In this document: in pieces, positions 55,281 through 63,511 of the stretch
How the letters are laid out: each line of letters begins with the position of its first letter
How positions within the stretch are numbered: position 1 is the stretch's first letter
Position numbers and translations under genes: made by a program
The notes under the pieces: generated by a model
The model's database searches: none
What the model was told of the DNA's origin: nothing
What the model saw: only the letters and a program-made list of their open reading frames with translations
NCBI GenBank assembly: GCA_020425605.1
Contig: JAGQRH010000001.1
Coordinates: forward strand, 1 to 64,000
From: Planctomycetota bacterium
GTDB lineage: Bacteria; Planctomycetota; UBA8742; UBA2392
Length of the DNA: 64,000 nt
Reading direction: 5' to 3'

Positions 55281-55426
55281 GTGCCTCCTCCAAGGCTGTG
55301 TCAGACTGCGCGGGGGTTCGGGGGGACCGCTCCGCGTAAACGCAAGGGTTACTGTCTGTTTGACCGTCCCATGCCTCTACGCAAAGGCACATGTGAGTAT
55401 AGGTACCGCATGGGTGCGCGCAAGTC

Positions 55427-55978
55427 TCATGGGCGCCGGAATACCTGAGTCCAGTAAATACCGTATGAGCCCGTATTGCCCTCCCGCACGCCGATCCCGA
55501 TTTCCGTGAAATTGGCATTCAGGATGTTCGCCCGATGCCCGGCGCTGTTCATCCAGCCGGCCATGGCCGCGGCCGGCGTGGAATAGCCGGCTGCGATGTT
55601 CTCGCCCGCGGCCGAATAGTTCACGCCCGCGTGGTGCATGCGATCGAAGGGGGTGGCGCCGTCCGGGTTGGTGTGGCTGAAGAAGTCGCGAAAGTCCATG
55701 TCCCAGCTGTGGTCGTAGGCCACCTGCGCGCATCCCGTGTGCATGGTGAGCGCGCCAACACCGACATTCGCGCGTTCCTGGTTGACCAGCACCAGTACCT
55801 GCTGGGCCAGGCTGACTTCGCTGCTTGTGGCTGAGTTACCGGTCTGGGCCGAGCCGCCGCCGCCTTCCCTGCCGGACGAGCCGGAGCCCGACCCGCCGGA
55901 CGAGCCATCGCATCCGGCCGTGGCAACGAATGAAGAAAGGAAGAGAGCCAGCAGCAGCAGTCGGGATATGGCGCGCAT
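55427..55978 (-). CDS. CAP/SCP-domain lipoprotein
   Basis: 183 aa from ATG at 55978. Signal peptide with lipobox TAGC, followed by a Gly/Ser linker (DGSSGGSGSGSSGREGGGG) and a CAP domain: LVLVNQERANVGVGALTMH, AYDHSWDMDFRDFFSHTNPD, ENIAAGYSTPAAAMAGWMNS, AGHRANILNANFTEIGIGV, and YWTQVF. The His-His-Glu pocket (in DHS, SHT, GEN, GHR) appears kept. Bacterial CAP proteins are secreted and of unclear biochemical role; no protease partner is adjacent. An ATG at 56065 would give a longer leader without signal peptide. Confidence 0.88.
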   Translation of the reverse strand: MRAISRLLLLALFLSSFVATAGCDGSSGGSGSGSSGREGGGGSAQTGNSATSSEVSLAQQVLVLVNQERANVGVGALTMHTGCAQVAYDHSWDMDFRDFFSHTNPDGATPFDRMHHAGVNYSAAGENIAAGYSTPAAAMAGWMNSAGHRANILNANFTEIGIGVREGNTGSYGIYWTQVFRRP

Positions 55979-56373
55979 GAATGCCTCGGTTCCTCGTAGC
56001 CGGCCCCCAAAACTGGCTTCGAGCAGGCGGCCGGGGCCGCCTTGAGGGGATTCAGGTTGCTGCATCTAGTAAGTGCAAACTTTTCGGAGTCGCTTACAGG
56101 CACCAGTGGTTGGAGCCTCCGGCGGGAACCCAGATGCTACCATACAAAATGTATGGACTCTGCGAGCATTTGTCCATATCGCAATCTGTCAATTGACGGT
56201 TGACTGGCCCCCAAGCCTGCTACAATGCCGCAGCAAGTGCTTTTGGTAAGTGGGCACTAATTTGGAGGTCGGGACGCTCGGTCGCCAGCAGCATTTACGA
56301 CGGCGCCGCGCAAACGAGACGCAGAACGTAGCACCGGCCCAAGGTTGGGCACCCGTCTCGCCCCCGCGCCCTG
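55979..56373. other. 395-bp intergenic region between divergent genes
   Basis: No gene supported. Between the CAP lipoprotein (minus) and the radical SAM gene (plus). Contains the promoter candidate at 56200-56226 and a short AT-richer stretch around 56135-56165. No strong hairpin or tRNA. Confidence 0.5.
56200..56226 (+). promoter_or_regulatory. Candidate promoter upstream of the radical SAM gene
   Basis: TTGACT (56200-56205) and TACAAT (56221-56226) with a 15-base spacer, short of the usual 17. The boxes are good matches but the spacing lowers confidence. About 150 bases from the ATG. Confidence 0.35.
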
Positions 56374-57249
56374 ATGAAGACAGCCATACTGAGCGAACAC
56401 TCGCGCCAGTTTGAACAGCTGCGCTTTGCCTACCCGGTGGTCAGCCGCCGGAGCCGTGGGCTCTCCCTCGGGTTGAACGTCAACCCCGACAAGGTGTGTA
56501 ACTTTGACTGCCCGTACTGCCAGGTGGACCGCACGGTCCCCGGGCGCGACACGGCCGTAGACTTCGACGTCATGATCGCCGAGATTGACGCCCTGATGGC
56601 CATGGCCGCCAGTGGCGAGATCTGGAGCCGCGGCAAGTTTGCTGACACACCCGAGAAGTTCCGCCGGCTGAATGATGTCGCATTCGCCGGCGACGGCGAA
56701 CCCACCACCTACGCGCGGCTTGGTGAGGCTATCCGCGAGGTCCATAGGCTGCGCATCAAGCACAAGCTGCCCGAGGTAAAGATCATCGTCCTGACCAACG
56801 CGCTGCTGTTGCGCAAGCCGGACGTGATGGACGCCCTTTCCGAGCTCAAGACCGGGCCATACGAAGTCTGGGCCAAGCTCGATGCCGGCACGCAGGACTA
56901 CTTCGAATACATTGCCGGGCGCAAACTCAGCCTGGCCAAGGTGGTTGAAAGCATCGCGCACGCGGCGCAGCAGCTTGAAGTAACAATCCAGTGCCTGTTT
57001 CCCACAATTGACGGCAAGGACCCCGGCGAGGCAGAAGCTTCCGCCGTCGCGGACCGCGTCAACGAGATTCGGGCCAGGGGCGGCAATCTTCGGCTGATTC
57101 AGCTCTACACAACGGCGCGCAGGCCGGCATTGGGCCAGATCGGCATGATTGAAGACGCACGGCTGGATGAGTTGGCCGGCGTGATCAGGGCAAAAGTAGA
57201 CGTTCCGGTGGAAGTCTACTACGGAAGGCATTGGGATTCGGCCGATTAG
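56374..57249 (+). CDS. Radical SAM protein
   Basis: 291 aa. Uses a 4Fe-4S cluster and S-adenosylmethionine to make a radical. Cluster motif VCNFDCPYCQVDR (CxxxCxxC, about residues 42-49), glycine-rich SAM site FAGDGEPTTYARL, and IIVLTNALLLRKPDVMDAL. The start MKTAILSEHSRQFEQLRFAYPV and the overall layout fit an uncharacterised group often annotated as 'radical SAM protein' in Planctomycetota. Substrate unknown. 73 bp upstream of lpxB, same strand, so perhaps co-transcribed. Confidence 0.9.
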   Translation: MKTAILSEHSRQFEQLRFAYPVVSRRSRGLSLGLNVNPDKVCNFDCPYCQVDRTVPGRDTAVDFDVMIAEIDALMAMAASGEIWSRGKFADTPEKFRRLNDVAFAGDGEPTTYARLGEAIREVHRLRIKHKLPEVKIIVLTNALLLRKPDVMDALSELKTGPYEVWAKLDAGTQDYFEYIAGRKLSLAKVVESIAHAAQQLEVTIQCLFPTIDGKDPGEAEASAVADRVNEIRARGGNLRLIQLYTTARRPALGQIGMIEDARLDELAGVIRAKVDVPVEVYYGRHWDSAD

Positions 57250-57322
57250 ATTATCGGACGCGCAGCGCTGAACACGCGCGTCAGCTAGCGGCAGTTGGGC
57301 CAGTACCGAAACAAGGAAGAAC

Positions 57323-58519
57323 GTGGGTAAGCGACCCAGAGTCTTCATCGTTGCGACGGAAACGTCGGGCGACAATTACGGCGCCATGCTCGCCCGCGAG
57401 TTGCGCGACCTCCGGCCGGACGTCGAGATCTATGGTCTCGGCGGCGGCAAGATGGAGTCCGCCGGCGTCACTCTCTTCAAGAACATGCTGGAGCACTCGG
57501 CCGTCGGGCTGGTGGAAGTTGTGCGCAGCCTGCGCTTCTTCCTCGATTCGATGGATATGGTCGTCGACAAGGCCAAAGAGCTGCAGCCGGACGTCGTGAT
57601 TCTCGTCGACAGCCCGGACTTCAATCTGCGCATCGCGCCGCGCATCAAGGCGCTGGACCTGCCGATTGTTTACTACGTGAGCCCTCAATTGTGGGCGTGG
57701 CGCGAAGGCCGCGTCGACCAGATCCGCAAGTACGTCGACCGCATGCTGGTGATCTTCCCGTTCGAAGTCGACTTCTACGCCAAGCACGGCATTGAGGCGC
57801 GCTTCGTCGGCCACCCGCTGCTGGACATCGTCAAGCACGACGAGATCAAGAAACGCGCTGAGGGCTTGAGGCACGGCTTCAAGATCCCGAGCAAGAAGAA
57901 AGTGGTCGGGCTGTTTCCGGGCTCGCGTCGTGGTGAAGTCAGCCGCCTGATGCCGCGCATGCTGGATGCCGCGCGCGAGATCATGAACCGGCGCCAGGAC
58001 GTGATTTTCCTGGTCGGCTGCAGCCCGTGGTTCAACCCGGAGCGCTACAAGAAGGCCATCGCCGCTCACGAAGACCTGCCGTTGCGTGCCGTTCACGGGC
58101 GCAGCTATGAAGTGATGGCACTTTCTGACTTCAGCCTGATCTGCAGCGGCACGGCCACTGTGGAAGCCGCGGTCGTCGGCGCGCCGTTCCTGTGCACCTA
58201 TCGCATGGCGTGGGCCAGCGCGCTGGTGGCGCAGGTGCTGGTGAACTATCAGTACGCGTGCATGGTCAACATTCTCGCGGGCAAGCAGGTGGTGCCGGAG
58301 CTGCTCCAGCACCAGGCCGAGCCGCTGACCATGGCGCTGATCGCACTGGAATGCATGGAGACGGGCGCACCCGATATGCGTGCTGACCTGGCCGGCGTGG
58401 TGAAGACTCTCGGCGGAAAGGGAGCATCTCGCCGCGCGGCCGAGCAGACGTTGAGTGTCGCGGGCCTGCGCCCAGTCTCCCGGCCTATCAGCAACGAGAT
58501 CCCGGCGCTGAAGGTCTAG
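57323..58519 (+). CDS. lpxB: Lipid-A-disaccharide synthase
   Basis: 398 aa from GTG at 57323 with AAGGAAG upstream. GT19 enzyme joining UDP-diacylglucosamine and lipid X to form the lipid A disaccharide at the inner face of the inner membrane. Motifs: FIVATETSGDNYGAML, HSAVGLVEVV, VILVDSPDFNLRIA, SPQLWAWREGRVDQI, FVGHPLLDIV, LFPGSRRGEV, and SGTATVEAAVVGAPFLCTY. Complete length. Its presence shows that the host makes lipid A, so it is a Gram-negative diderm. Other lpx genes are not adjacent. Confidence 0.96.
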   Translation: MGKRPRVFIVATETSGDNYGAMLARELRDLRPDVEIYGLGGGKMESAGVTLFKNMLEHSAVGLVEVVRSLRFFLDSMDMVVDKAKELQPDVVILVDSPDFNLRIAPRIKALDLPIVYYVSPQLWAWREGRVDQIRKYVDRMLVIFPFEVDFYAKHGIEARFVGHPLLDIVKHDEIKKRAEGLRHGFKIPSKKKVVGLFPGSRRGEVSRLMPRMLDAAREIMNRRQDVIFLVGCSPWFNPERYKKAIAAHEDLPLRAVHGRSYEVMALSDFSLICSGTATVEAAVVGAPFLCTYRMAWASALVAQVLVNYQYACMVNILAGKQVVPELLQHQAEPLTMALIALECMETGAPDMRADLAGVVKTLGGKGASRRAAEQTLSVAGLRPVSRPISNEIPALKV

Positions 58520-58560
58520 GGTCTGGCTCGTTTTCGCGCAGCGAAAAGGTGCCTGAGCCT
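58520..58560. repeat. REP-like palindrome, diverged
   Basis: GGTCTGGCTCG, TTTTCGC-GCA-GCGAAAA hairpin (58531-58547), GGTGCCTGAGCC. The outer arms (GGCTC/GAGCC) and the motif GGTGCCTGA recall the REP core of the left end. Starts at the lpxB stop codon. Confidence 0.5.
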
Positions 58561-58667
58561 CTTGCCCGGAAAAGGGTGAATCGGCCATCGGGCCAGGCTT
58601 GGCAGGCCCGCCACGGCGTAACGTGTCTTGGTGTTCAACCCGCACGACCGCCGCGGCAAACAAGCAG

Positions 58668-58693
58668 AAAGCCCCCGCACCAGCGGGGGCTTT
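58668..58693 (+). terminator. Rho-independent terminator after lpxB
   Basis: AAAGCCCCCGC (58668-58678) pairs with GCGGGGGCTTT (58683-58693), then TGTGTTTTT. Confidence 0.9.
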
Positions 58694-58762
58694 TGTGTTT
58701 TTCCTTCGTGCAACGTTCACGCCGTTCGTGGTTACCCTGTGTGCCGCTGATCGGGGGTGACC

Positions 58763-60007
58763 ATGCGAATACTTCTTGCCTGCGTGTGCCTGTTGTTTGC
58801 CGGAGCGCTCTCGGCACAGCCCGGTGCGGCGCGTGCTTCTACCGTCGATGATGTGAAGGGGCTGCCGGAGGATACGGAGGCGGTCAACCTGACCCGTACC
58901 AGTGATGATGCACTGGCGGCGCTGTCGCGGCTGAAGAAGCTCAAGACAATCTATGTGACTGGCTTCGGCAGCACCGTGACGGACGAGGGCGTGAAGAGTC
59001 TGGGCGAGATCGCGACACTCGAAGTTGTCTCACTGATGCACTGCGACAAGCTGACCGATGCCTGCGTTGCGAACCTCGCGAAGCTCAACGAGTTGAACAG
59101 CCTGCTGCTTGAAGGCAACGACAATTTTACGGACGCGGGGCTGAAGCCGCTGGCGAAACTGCCGAAACTGCGCGAGCTGACGATTTCGTTCTGCACGCTT
59201 CTCACCGGCAGCTTCTTTGCCGACTTCGCGCCGGATGCGCCGCTCGCGATCGTGCACGCGACGATGTGCGGCCAGATGACGACGCGCGCATATCAGGCGC
59301 TGGGCAAACTCGCGGGCATCGAGCGGCTCGACATCGCCGGCAGCGTGCCGACGCCCGAGGGTGTGAAGGCGCTGGTCGCGCTGAAGAAATTGAAAACGCT
59401 GACCATCAGCGGGCGCAGCTTCGACGACGCCTGCCTTGAGCAGGTCAGCAACATGCCTGCGCTGGAAGAGCTGCGCCTCGGCGACAGCAAGGCGACCGAC
59501 GCCGGCGGGCGCAGCATCGGGCGGATCAAGACGCTCAAGAACCTGTTCATGGGCTTCACCAAGCTCGGCGACGGAACGCTGGAGGGCCTGAAAGGCCACC
59601 CGGCGCTTGAGGTGCTGTTCGCGTCGCAGAGCCAGGTCACGGCCGAGGGGCTTGTGCATCTGAAGTCGATGCCGAAGCTGATTGACGTGGGGCTGGGCGG
59701 AGTTGCCGTTGGACTCGCCGGCGCGACGGCGCTCGCGCAGTGCAAAGGGCTGCAGAAGTTGAACCTGCACGGCGCGGCGATCGGTGATGACGCGCTGATC
59801 GAGTTGCTCGCGCTGAAGAGCCTCACGCGACTGGACGTCAGCCACAACGACATTTCCGACGACGGCGCGGCAAAGCTCGCGGCACTGACAGCGCTGGAGA
59901 ACCTCGACCTGGGCCAGTGCAAGCAGATCACGAGCAAGTCCGTCGACGTGCTCCAGAAGGCGCTGCCCAAGCTGCGCATCAGCTGGGACAAGCCGCGTGG
60001 CGGGTAG
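58763..60007 (+). CDS. Secreted leucine-rich-repeat protein
   Basis: 414 aa from ATG at 58763 (MRILLACVCLLFAGALSAQP); a GTG two codons upstream is less likely. Signal peptide, then about 14 leucine-rich repeats of the bacterial 'LxxLxLxxxxxxD.G' type, e.g. LKTIYVTGFGSTVTDEGVKS, LTRLDVSHNDISDDGAAKLA, LENLDLGQCKQITSKSV. No transmembrane helix and no cell-wall anchor. The repeats form a curved solenoid for protein binding, probably periplasmic or surface. Related LRR proteins are numerous in Planctomycetota. Partner unknown. Confidence 0.88.
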   Translation: MRILLACVCLLFAGALSAQPGAARASTVDDVKGLPEDTEAVNLTRTSDDALAALSRLKKLKTIYVTGFGSTVTDEGVKSLGEIATLEVVSLMHCDKLTDACVANLAKLNELNSLLLEGNDNFTDAGLKPLAKLPKLRELTISFCTLLTGSFFADFAPDAPLAIVHATMCGQMTTRAYQALGKLAGIERLDIAGSVPTPEGVKALVALKKLKTLTISGRSFDDACLEQVSNMPALEELRLGDSKATDAGGRSIGRIKTLKNLFMGFTKLGDGTLEGLKGHPALEVLFASQSQVTAEGLVHLKSMPKLIDVGLGGVAVGLAGATALAQCKGLQKLNLHGAAIGDDALIELLALKSLTRLDVSHNDISDDGAAKLAALTALENLDLGQCKQITSKSVDVLQKALPKLRISWDKPRGG

Positions 60008-60182
60008 CCGCCACAGCTTCGCCTGAAGTGCGGGACGCCAAGCAAACGCAACGGGCTTCGCCACGGAGACATGGGCGGTCAGTGGCTCTGGTGTTGCCGC
60101 ACGCAGGGAGGCTCGGGCGTGCCGGGAGAGGCTCTGACAGCGCGGGCGTGGTTTGCTAAACTGCCACACTCCGGGGGGAACG

Positions 60183-60575
60183 ATGGCCGCGAATTGGGCA
60201 ATGCTGGTCGTGCAGCTGGATGCGCCGGACCCCGCGCGCACGGAATTCTTTGCAGCCATTGAACTGACCGGGTGGACCCGCATCGAGGGCATGGAGGCCT
60301 GCTGGTACGGGCGTCTCGGACGCATGAACTGGCGACAGGCGCTGCTGAACGTTGAGCGCATGCTGGAGATCGCGGCGCTGAGCGCAAACGTTGAGTGCGA
60401 GATCCCGTTCGTGGTGCACACCGGCGAAAGTGCGCCGCACTTCGGCAAGGTCGAAGGCGTGGGCGACCTCGGCAAGACCGTCAAGCCCATGCGCCGAAAG
60501 GTCTACACCAAGCGCCTGCCCGTCGAGACCCAGCGCATACGCAAACCCGAACACCCAACCGAAAAGCTGCCGTAG
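60183..60575 (+). CDS. Hypothetical protein
   Basis: 130 aa from ATG at 60183 with GGGGGGAA just upstream. Begins MAANWAMLVVQLDAPDPART, has several aromatic residues (WTRIEGMEACWYGRLGRMNW), and ends with a basic tail (RRKVYTKRLPVETQRIRKP). No signal or membrane helix. No family recognised; small and probably cytoplasmic. Confidence 0.6.
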   Translation: MAANWAMLVVQLDAPDPARTEFFAAIELTGWTRIEGMEACWYGRLGRMNWRQALLNVERMLEIAALSANVECEIPFVVHTGESAPHFGKVEGVGDLGKTVKPMRRKVYTKRLPVETQRIRKPEHPTEKLP

Positions 60576-60624
60576 CGGCGGCGAGCTCAAACCTGTGATT
60601 GCCTGTCAGGCGCCGGCTGCGATT

Positions 60625-61191
60625 CTACTCCGAATCGACGCGGGCGAACTCGAACAGCGCCGCCGCCCATCGGCCGTCCTTCAGCGGAAACGCCGTCAGC
60701 AGAGCCTTGCCTTGAGGAACATCCTCCGTGGCCTTCATATCGGAACTGCTAGTGCCGAACGTGAGGTTGGCGTTCAGGTCAACTTGCAGATGATCGCCTG
60801 CGCCGCTGGTGTTCAGCTCGATCGCATACAGCCAGTCGTCCTTGCCGCCGACCTCAATGCGGGCGGGTTTGCCAAGCTCGGTCAGCATTGTCGGCTGGCT
60901 TAGGACAGACGACTCGCCGCCGGTCTGTTTTGAAACCAGCGCGTCGCGCCACTCGCCTGCGTCCACCAGCACGACCCCCAGGTTGTTCATCTCCTCGCCC
61001 AGTTGGTCGCGCACGCGAGCTTCGTCCGTGTCGTCCAGCCCGATCAGCCAGGCGCGTGTCAGCACCTGCTGTCCCTCGGCTTTGTACGCGAGGTCCGTTG
61101 CATTGCGCTGGTCACTTGGCTTGTGCGTCTGCTGCGAGGCGCAAGCTGACAACATCAAGGCGATCGCTAACACGGCGGGGCAGATGCGCAT
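60625..61191 (-). CDS. Lipoprotein with secretin-like segment
   Basis: 188 aa from ATG at 61191. Signal peptide with lipobox LSAC, then a 45-residue linker. Residues about 92-125 read SSVLSQPTMLTELGKPARIE followed by VGG, which matches the conserved 'PxLLTxxGxPAxIxVG' pattern of secretin C-domains and of related envelope proteins. The remaining beta-strands (LQVDLNANLTFGTSSS) fit a secretin-like fold too, but the protein is far too short for a secretin. Function unknown. Confidence 0.6.
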   Translation of the reverse strand: MRICPAVLAIALMLSACASQQTHKPSDQRNATDLAYKAEGQQVLTRAWLIGLDDTDEARVRDQLGEEMNNLGVVLVDAGEWRDALVSKQTGGESSVLSQPTMLTELGKPARIEVGGKDDWLYAIELNTSGAGDHLQVDLNANLTFGTSSSDMKATEDVPQGKALLTAFPLKDGRWAAALFEFARVDSE

Positions 61192-61240
61192 GACGTCTCC
61201 GATCCACGGGAAGTTGTTTGATGTTACGACTAAGGCGCGG

Positions 61241-61516
61241 CCGCGGTTGTGCAAATCAACCGCGGGGGTGGGGGAGTCGTGCCAGACTCTGATGAGTTTT
61301 ACGACTCCCCCTGTTTGGACGGCCGTTCCCCACGGTGCCGACCGTCCAGCCCGTGACGCAGTAGCGCGTTACGGGCCCGCGCCGTTACCCAGCGTCCGGT
61401 GGTGTGAGGGTAACGGCGGAAAAACCAGTGCAGTTTTCGCGATTGGTGCAACCGGAAATCGACGCGCCTAAGTAGGGCGTGCTACGGTGATTACGAGTCA
61501 CCCCTCACTGGGGTGA
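61241..61516. other. Hairpin-rich intergenic region
   Basis: Fills most of the 61192-61604 gap. Stems seen: CCGCGGTT/AACCGCGG (61241-61265), GGGGAGTCGT/ACGACTCCCC (61271-61310), GGACGG/CCGTCC (61317-61347), CCCGTGACGC/GCGTTACGGG with one G-T pair (61350-61375), GCCGTTACCC/GGGTAACGGC (61381-61417), and TCACCCC/GGGGTGA (61498-61516). Each is near-perfect. It reads like a structured RNA or a cluster of palindromes; orientation unknown. Upstream of the 60625 lipoprotein on the minus strand. Confidence 0.55.
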
Positions 61517-61604
61517 GAATCCGCATTTCAACGCATTTCTGGCCGCACCATCCATGTCATGCACAGTGCAAATAGCGGGCCGAATTGAAGTGCAATATGT
61601 CGGT

Positions 61605-62216
61605 TTAGCTGCCGTCCCAGGTGGGTTCATCGGGCGGCTTGGTGGGGTCGGGTTCAGCGGGCGGTGCTGCATCGTCGCTGGCGAAGTCCTGGAGTTCCTC
61701 GTTGCCGATGCCGAGTTTCAGCCGTGCAGCTTCTTCCGACATCGCCATGTACTTGTTTGAGGCCGAGCGCAGGCGTTCCTGAATCTGGACCTGCTTCTGC
61801 TTGCGCAGCTGGCTTTCCTTGCGCGCCAGCTCCCACTTTTCGACCAACGCCTTGACGGCATCGGCCAGCGCCGCACCGTCAAACGGCGAATCAAGCACCT
61901 CGACAATTCCCAGGTTTTCGCGCTGGTTCTCAACGGCTTCATCCAGCGGCCCGGCGACCATGATCAGCGGCACCGGTCGTGACGCCGCAAGCTCGGCCAT
62001 GTTCTTGACGGCCTGCATCGCGGGCACAGGAACGCGCCCTGCTTCGAACACGAGTATGTGCGGCCCGAACGAGCCGATGGCACCAAGCGCCGGCCGCGGG
62101 CCGGTTACAGCCTTGGCACGCAGGCCGGGCTGCCCGTCCAGTCGTCGAGTGGCAGCTGCGCCGATTTCTTCGGACGCCACAACCAGCACGCCACGTGTGA
62201 TACTCTCGGTTGCCAT
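61605..62216 (-). CDS. Receiver-like (degenerate) protein with coiled-coil tail
   Basis: 203 aa. Residues 8-125 resemble a response-regulator receiver: RGVLVVASEEIGAAATRRL, GPHILVFEAGRVPVPAMQAV, VPLIMVAGPLDEA, VEVLDSPFDGAALADAVKAL. The phosphoacceptor Asp is not where expected (FEAGR instead of a D), so phosphorylation is unlikely. A charged helix (EKWELARKESQLRKQKQVQI) and a Pro/Asp-rich tail follow. Downstream of the HD hydrolase on the same strand (56 bp). Probable stand-alone signalling adaptor. Confidence 0.65.
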   Translation of the reverse strand: MATESITRGVLVVASEEIGAAATRRLDGQPGLRAKAVTGPRPALGAIGSFGPHILVFEAGRVPVPAMQAVKNMAELAASRPVPLIMVAGPLDEAVENQRENLGIVEVLDSPFDGAALADAVKALVEKWELARKESQLRKQKQVQIQERLRSASNKYMAMSEEAARLKLGIGNEELQDFASDDAAPPAEPDPTKPPDEPTWDGS

Positions 62217-62272
62217 GATCCTCTTTTGCGAAAGAACGGTCCGCGACTCAAGACCGCACTCGCTGATCCGCC

Positions 62273-62836
62273 CTATTGCCCAGCCTGAAGCAGCTCAAGG
62301 TCGCGCTTCAAATTTGCGCGTGCCTCGGCTTCAAGTGGCTCTCCCCACGGGGTCCAGAACAACCGTTCGCGGGAAATCATTCCTTCCAGCCAGGCCCCAC
62401 GCCCGGCATTCCAGTCATCTTCGCTGATGTTTGCAAACTCTTCACGAATGTTCCGGCCGTTGCGCTCGTAGGACTCCCAGCTACCGCCGAGCGTGGACAG
62501 GTCAAGGTCCAGCACTTTTGCCGATGCCTCGATGCTGGGTACATGGCCGCAGGTATCAAGCACGATCTGCTCGACCACCTTGACGCGCGCCGGACTCCAG
62601 CCCGCGGCCGTGAGTCGTTCGACGGCCAGTACCGCGCTGTCGGCTTCGTTCGTCTTGCTGCCGGGAACGTAAACGGCGTCGTGAAACCAGATGGCCATCA
62701 CCTGCTCGTCGGACAATGCGAGCTCGCCGCCTTTGCAAAGCATATCCGCAATGTGGCGCAGGTCGTGATAGCGACGGTGCGGCTCGCTGTAGCGATGGGT
62801 GAGTTCGATCAGCAGTGCCGTGGGTTCCATGGGCAT
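62273..62836 (-). CDS. Predicted metal-dependent HD phosphohydrolase
   Basis: 187 aa. HD-superfamily hydrolase of the COG4339 type: YHDLRHIADML (His and Asp ligands), AIWFHDAVYVPGSKTNEADS with the central HD pair. Helical throughout, cytoplasmic. Family members hydrolyse phosphate esters, but the substrate is unknown. Three bases separate its start from the upstream lipoprotein stop, so translation may be coupled. ATG at 62836, or two codons later. Confidence 0.85.
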   Translation of the reverse strand: MPMEPTALLIELTHRYSEPHRRYHDLRHIADMLCKGGELALSDEQVMAIWFHDAVYVPGSKTNEADSAVLAVERLTAAGWSPARVKVVEQIVLDTCGHVPSIEASAKVLDLDLSTLGGSWESYERNGRNIREEFANISEDDWNAGRGAWLEGMISRERLFWTPWGEPLEAEARANLKRDLELLQAGQ

Positions 62837-62839
62837 ACT

Positions 62840-63511
62840 CTAACCCAGTGCGGGCGATTCGGAACAAGCCTTCAGTGCTTCATTGACCGCAGTGCGTGCG
62901 TGGCCCCAGAGGTCGCTGTGGAGCCACTTGTCAGGCTCAGTCAGTTTCGCGTCGACTTCGTCGCTGTTGGTGGCCTCAACGGCGCTGATTCCAAGGCACT
63001 TGCCGGTCTTAATGACGAACACCATTACATCGGCTTGCCACCAGCCCGGCGAGAACATCTTGGAGTCGGTGATCGCGGGGTCGGCGTACATGCGCGTGCG
63101 GACCAGGACCAGGTACTCGAGTGAATCCAGCGCATCGAACACGCCGCTGACATAGTCCGGGTGCGAATCGCCGGCGCCCTGCGACAGCATCGAGCGCGCT
63201 TCTTCCAGCCAGCCGTATTCGATGATCAGATCAAGGCTCGGCCTGGCGGCGTCGCCGCTAGCGAACTTCTCGGTCTGCAGCAGCGCAGCGTTGCGCCCTT
63301 CGCGGAACCGCAGCTTGGCTCCTTCGGGCATCTGGATGCCTTCCGGCTCCTGCTCAAGCTTGAGGGCGATCGCCCCGAGTTCTTCGATCTGCTTGAGCTT
63401 CGGCTCTGCATCGGCCCGGCGCTGGTTGACGATGTCCTCGCCGGTCGGGCCGCACGCGGCCAGCATTAGCAATACGCATGCGAGCAGGACGGCCTTGGCG
63501 CTACTTCTCAT
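62840..63511 (-). CDS. Lipoprotein of unknown function
   Basis: 223 aa. Signal peptide with lipobox LAAC, Cys20 lipidated. Then a helical segment (RRADAEPKLKQIEELGAIAL) and a mixed domain containing KMFSPGWWQADVMVFVIKTG and DKWLHSDLWGHARTAVNEAL. No family recognised. The start ATG at 63511 overlaps the end of the upstream gene by 11 bases. Part of a four-gene minus-strand operon. Confidence 0.65.
   Translation of the reverse strand: MRSSAKAVLLACVLLMLAACGPTGEDIVNQRRADAEPKLKQIEELGAIALKLEQEPEGIQMPEGAKLRFREGRNAALLQTEKFASGDAARPSLDLIIEYGWLEEARSMLSQGAGDSHPDYVSGVFDALDSLEYLVLVRTRMYADPAITDSKMFSPGWWQADVMVFVIKTGKCLGISAVEATNSDEVDAKLTEPDKWLHSDLWGHARTAVNEALKACSESPALG

Noticed and set aside
55979..56373. 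Possible small gene in the CAP/radical SAM gap
   Set aside because: Open frames here are short, lack ribosome-binding sites and have no protein-like composition.
61285..61300. Possible hammerhead ribozyme core (CTGATGAG at about 61289-61296)
   Set aside because: The conserved GAAA segment and the third stem are not in place, so the core motif alone is chance.
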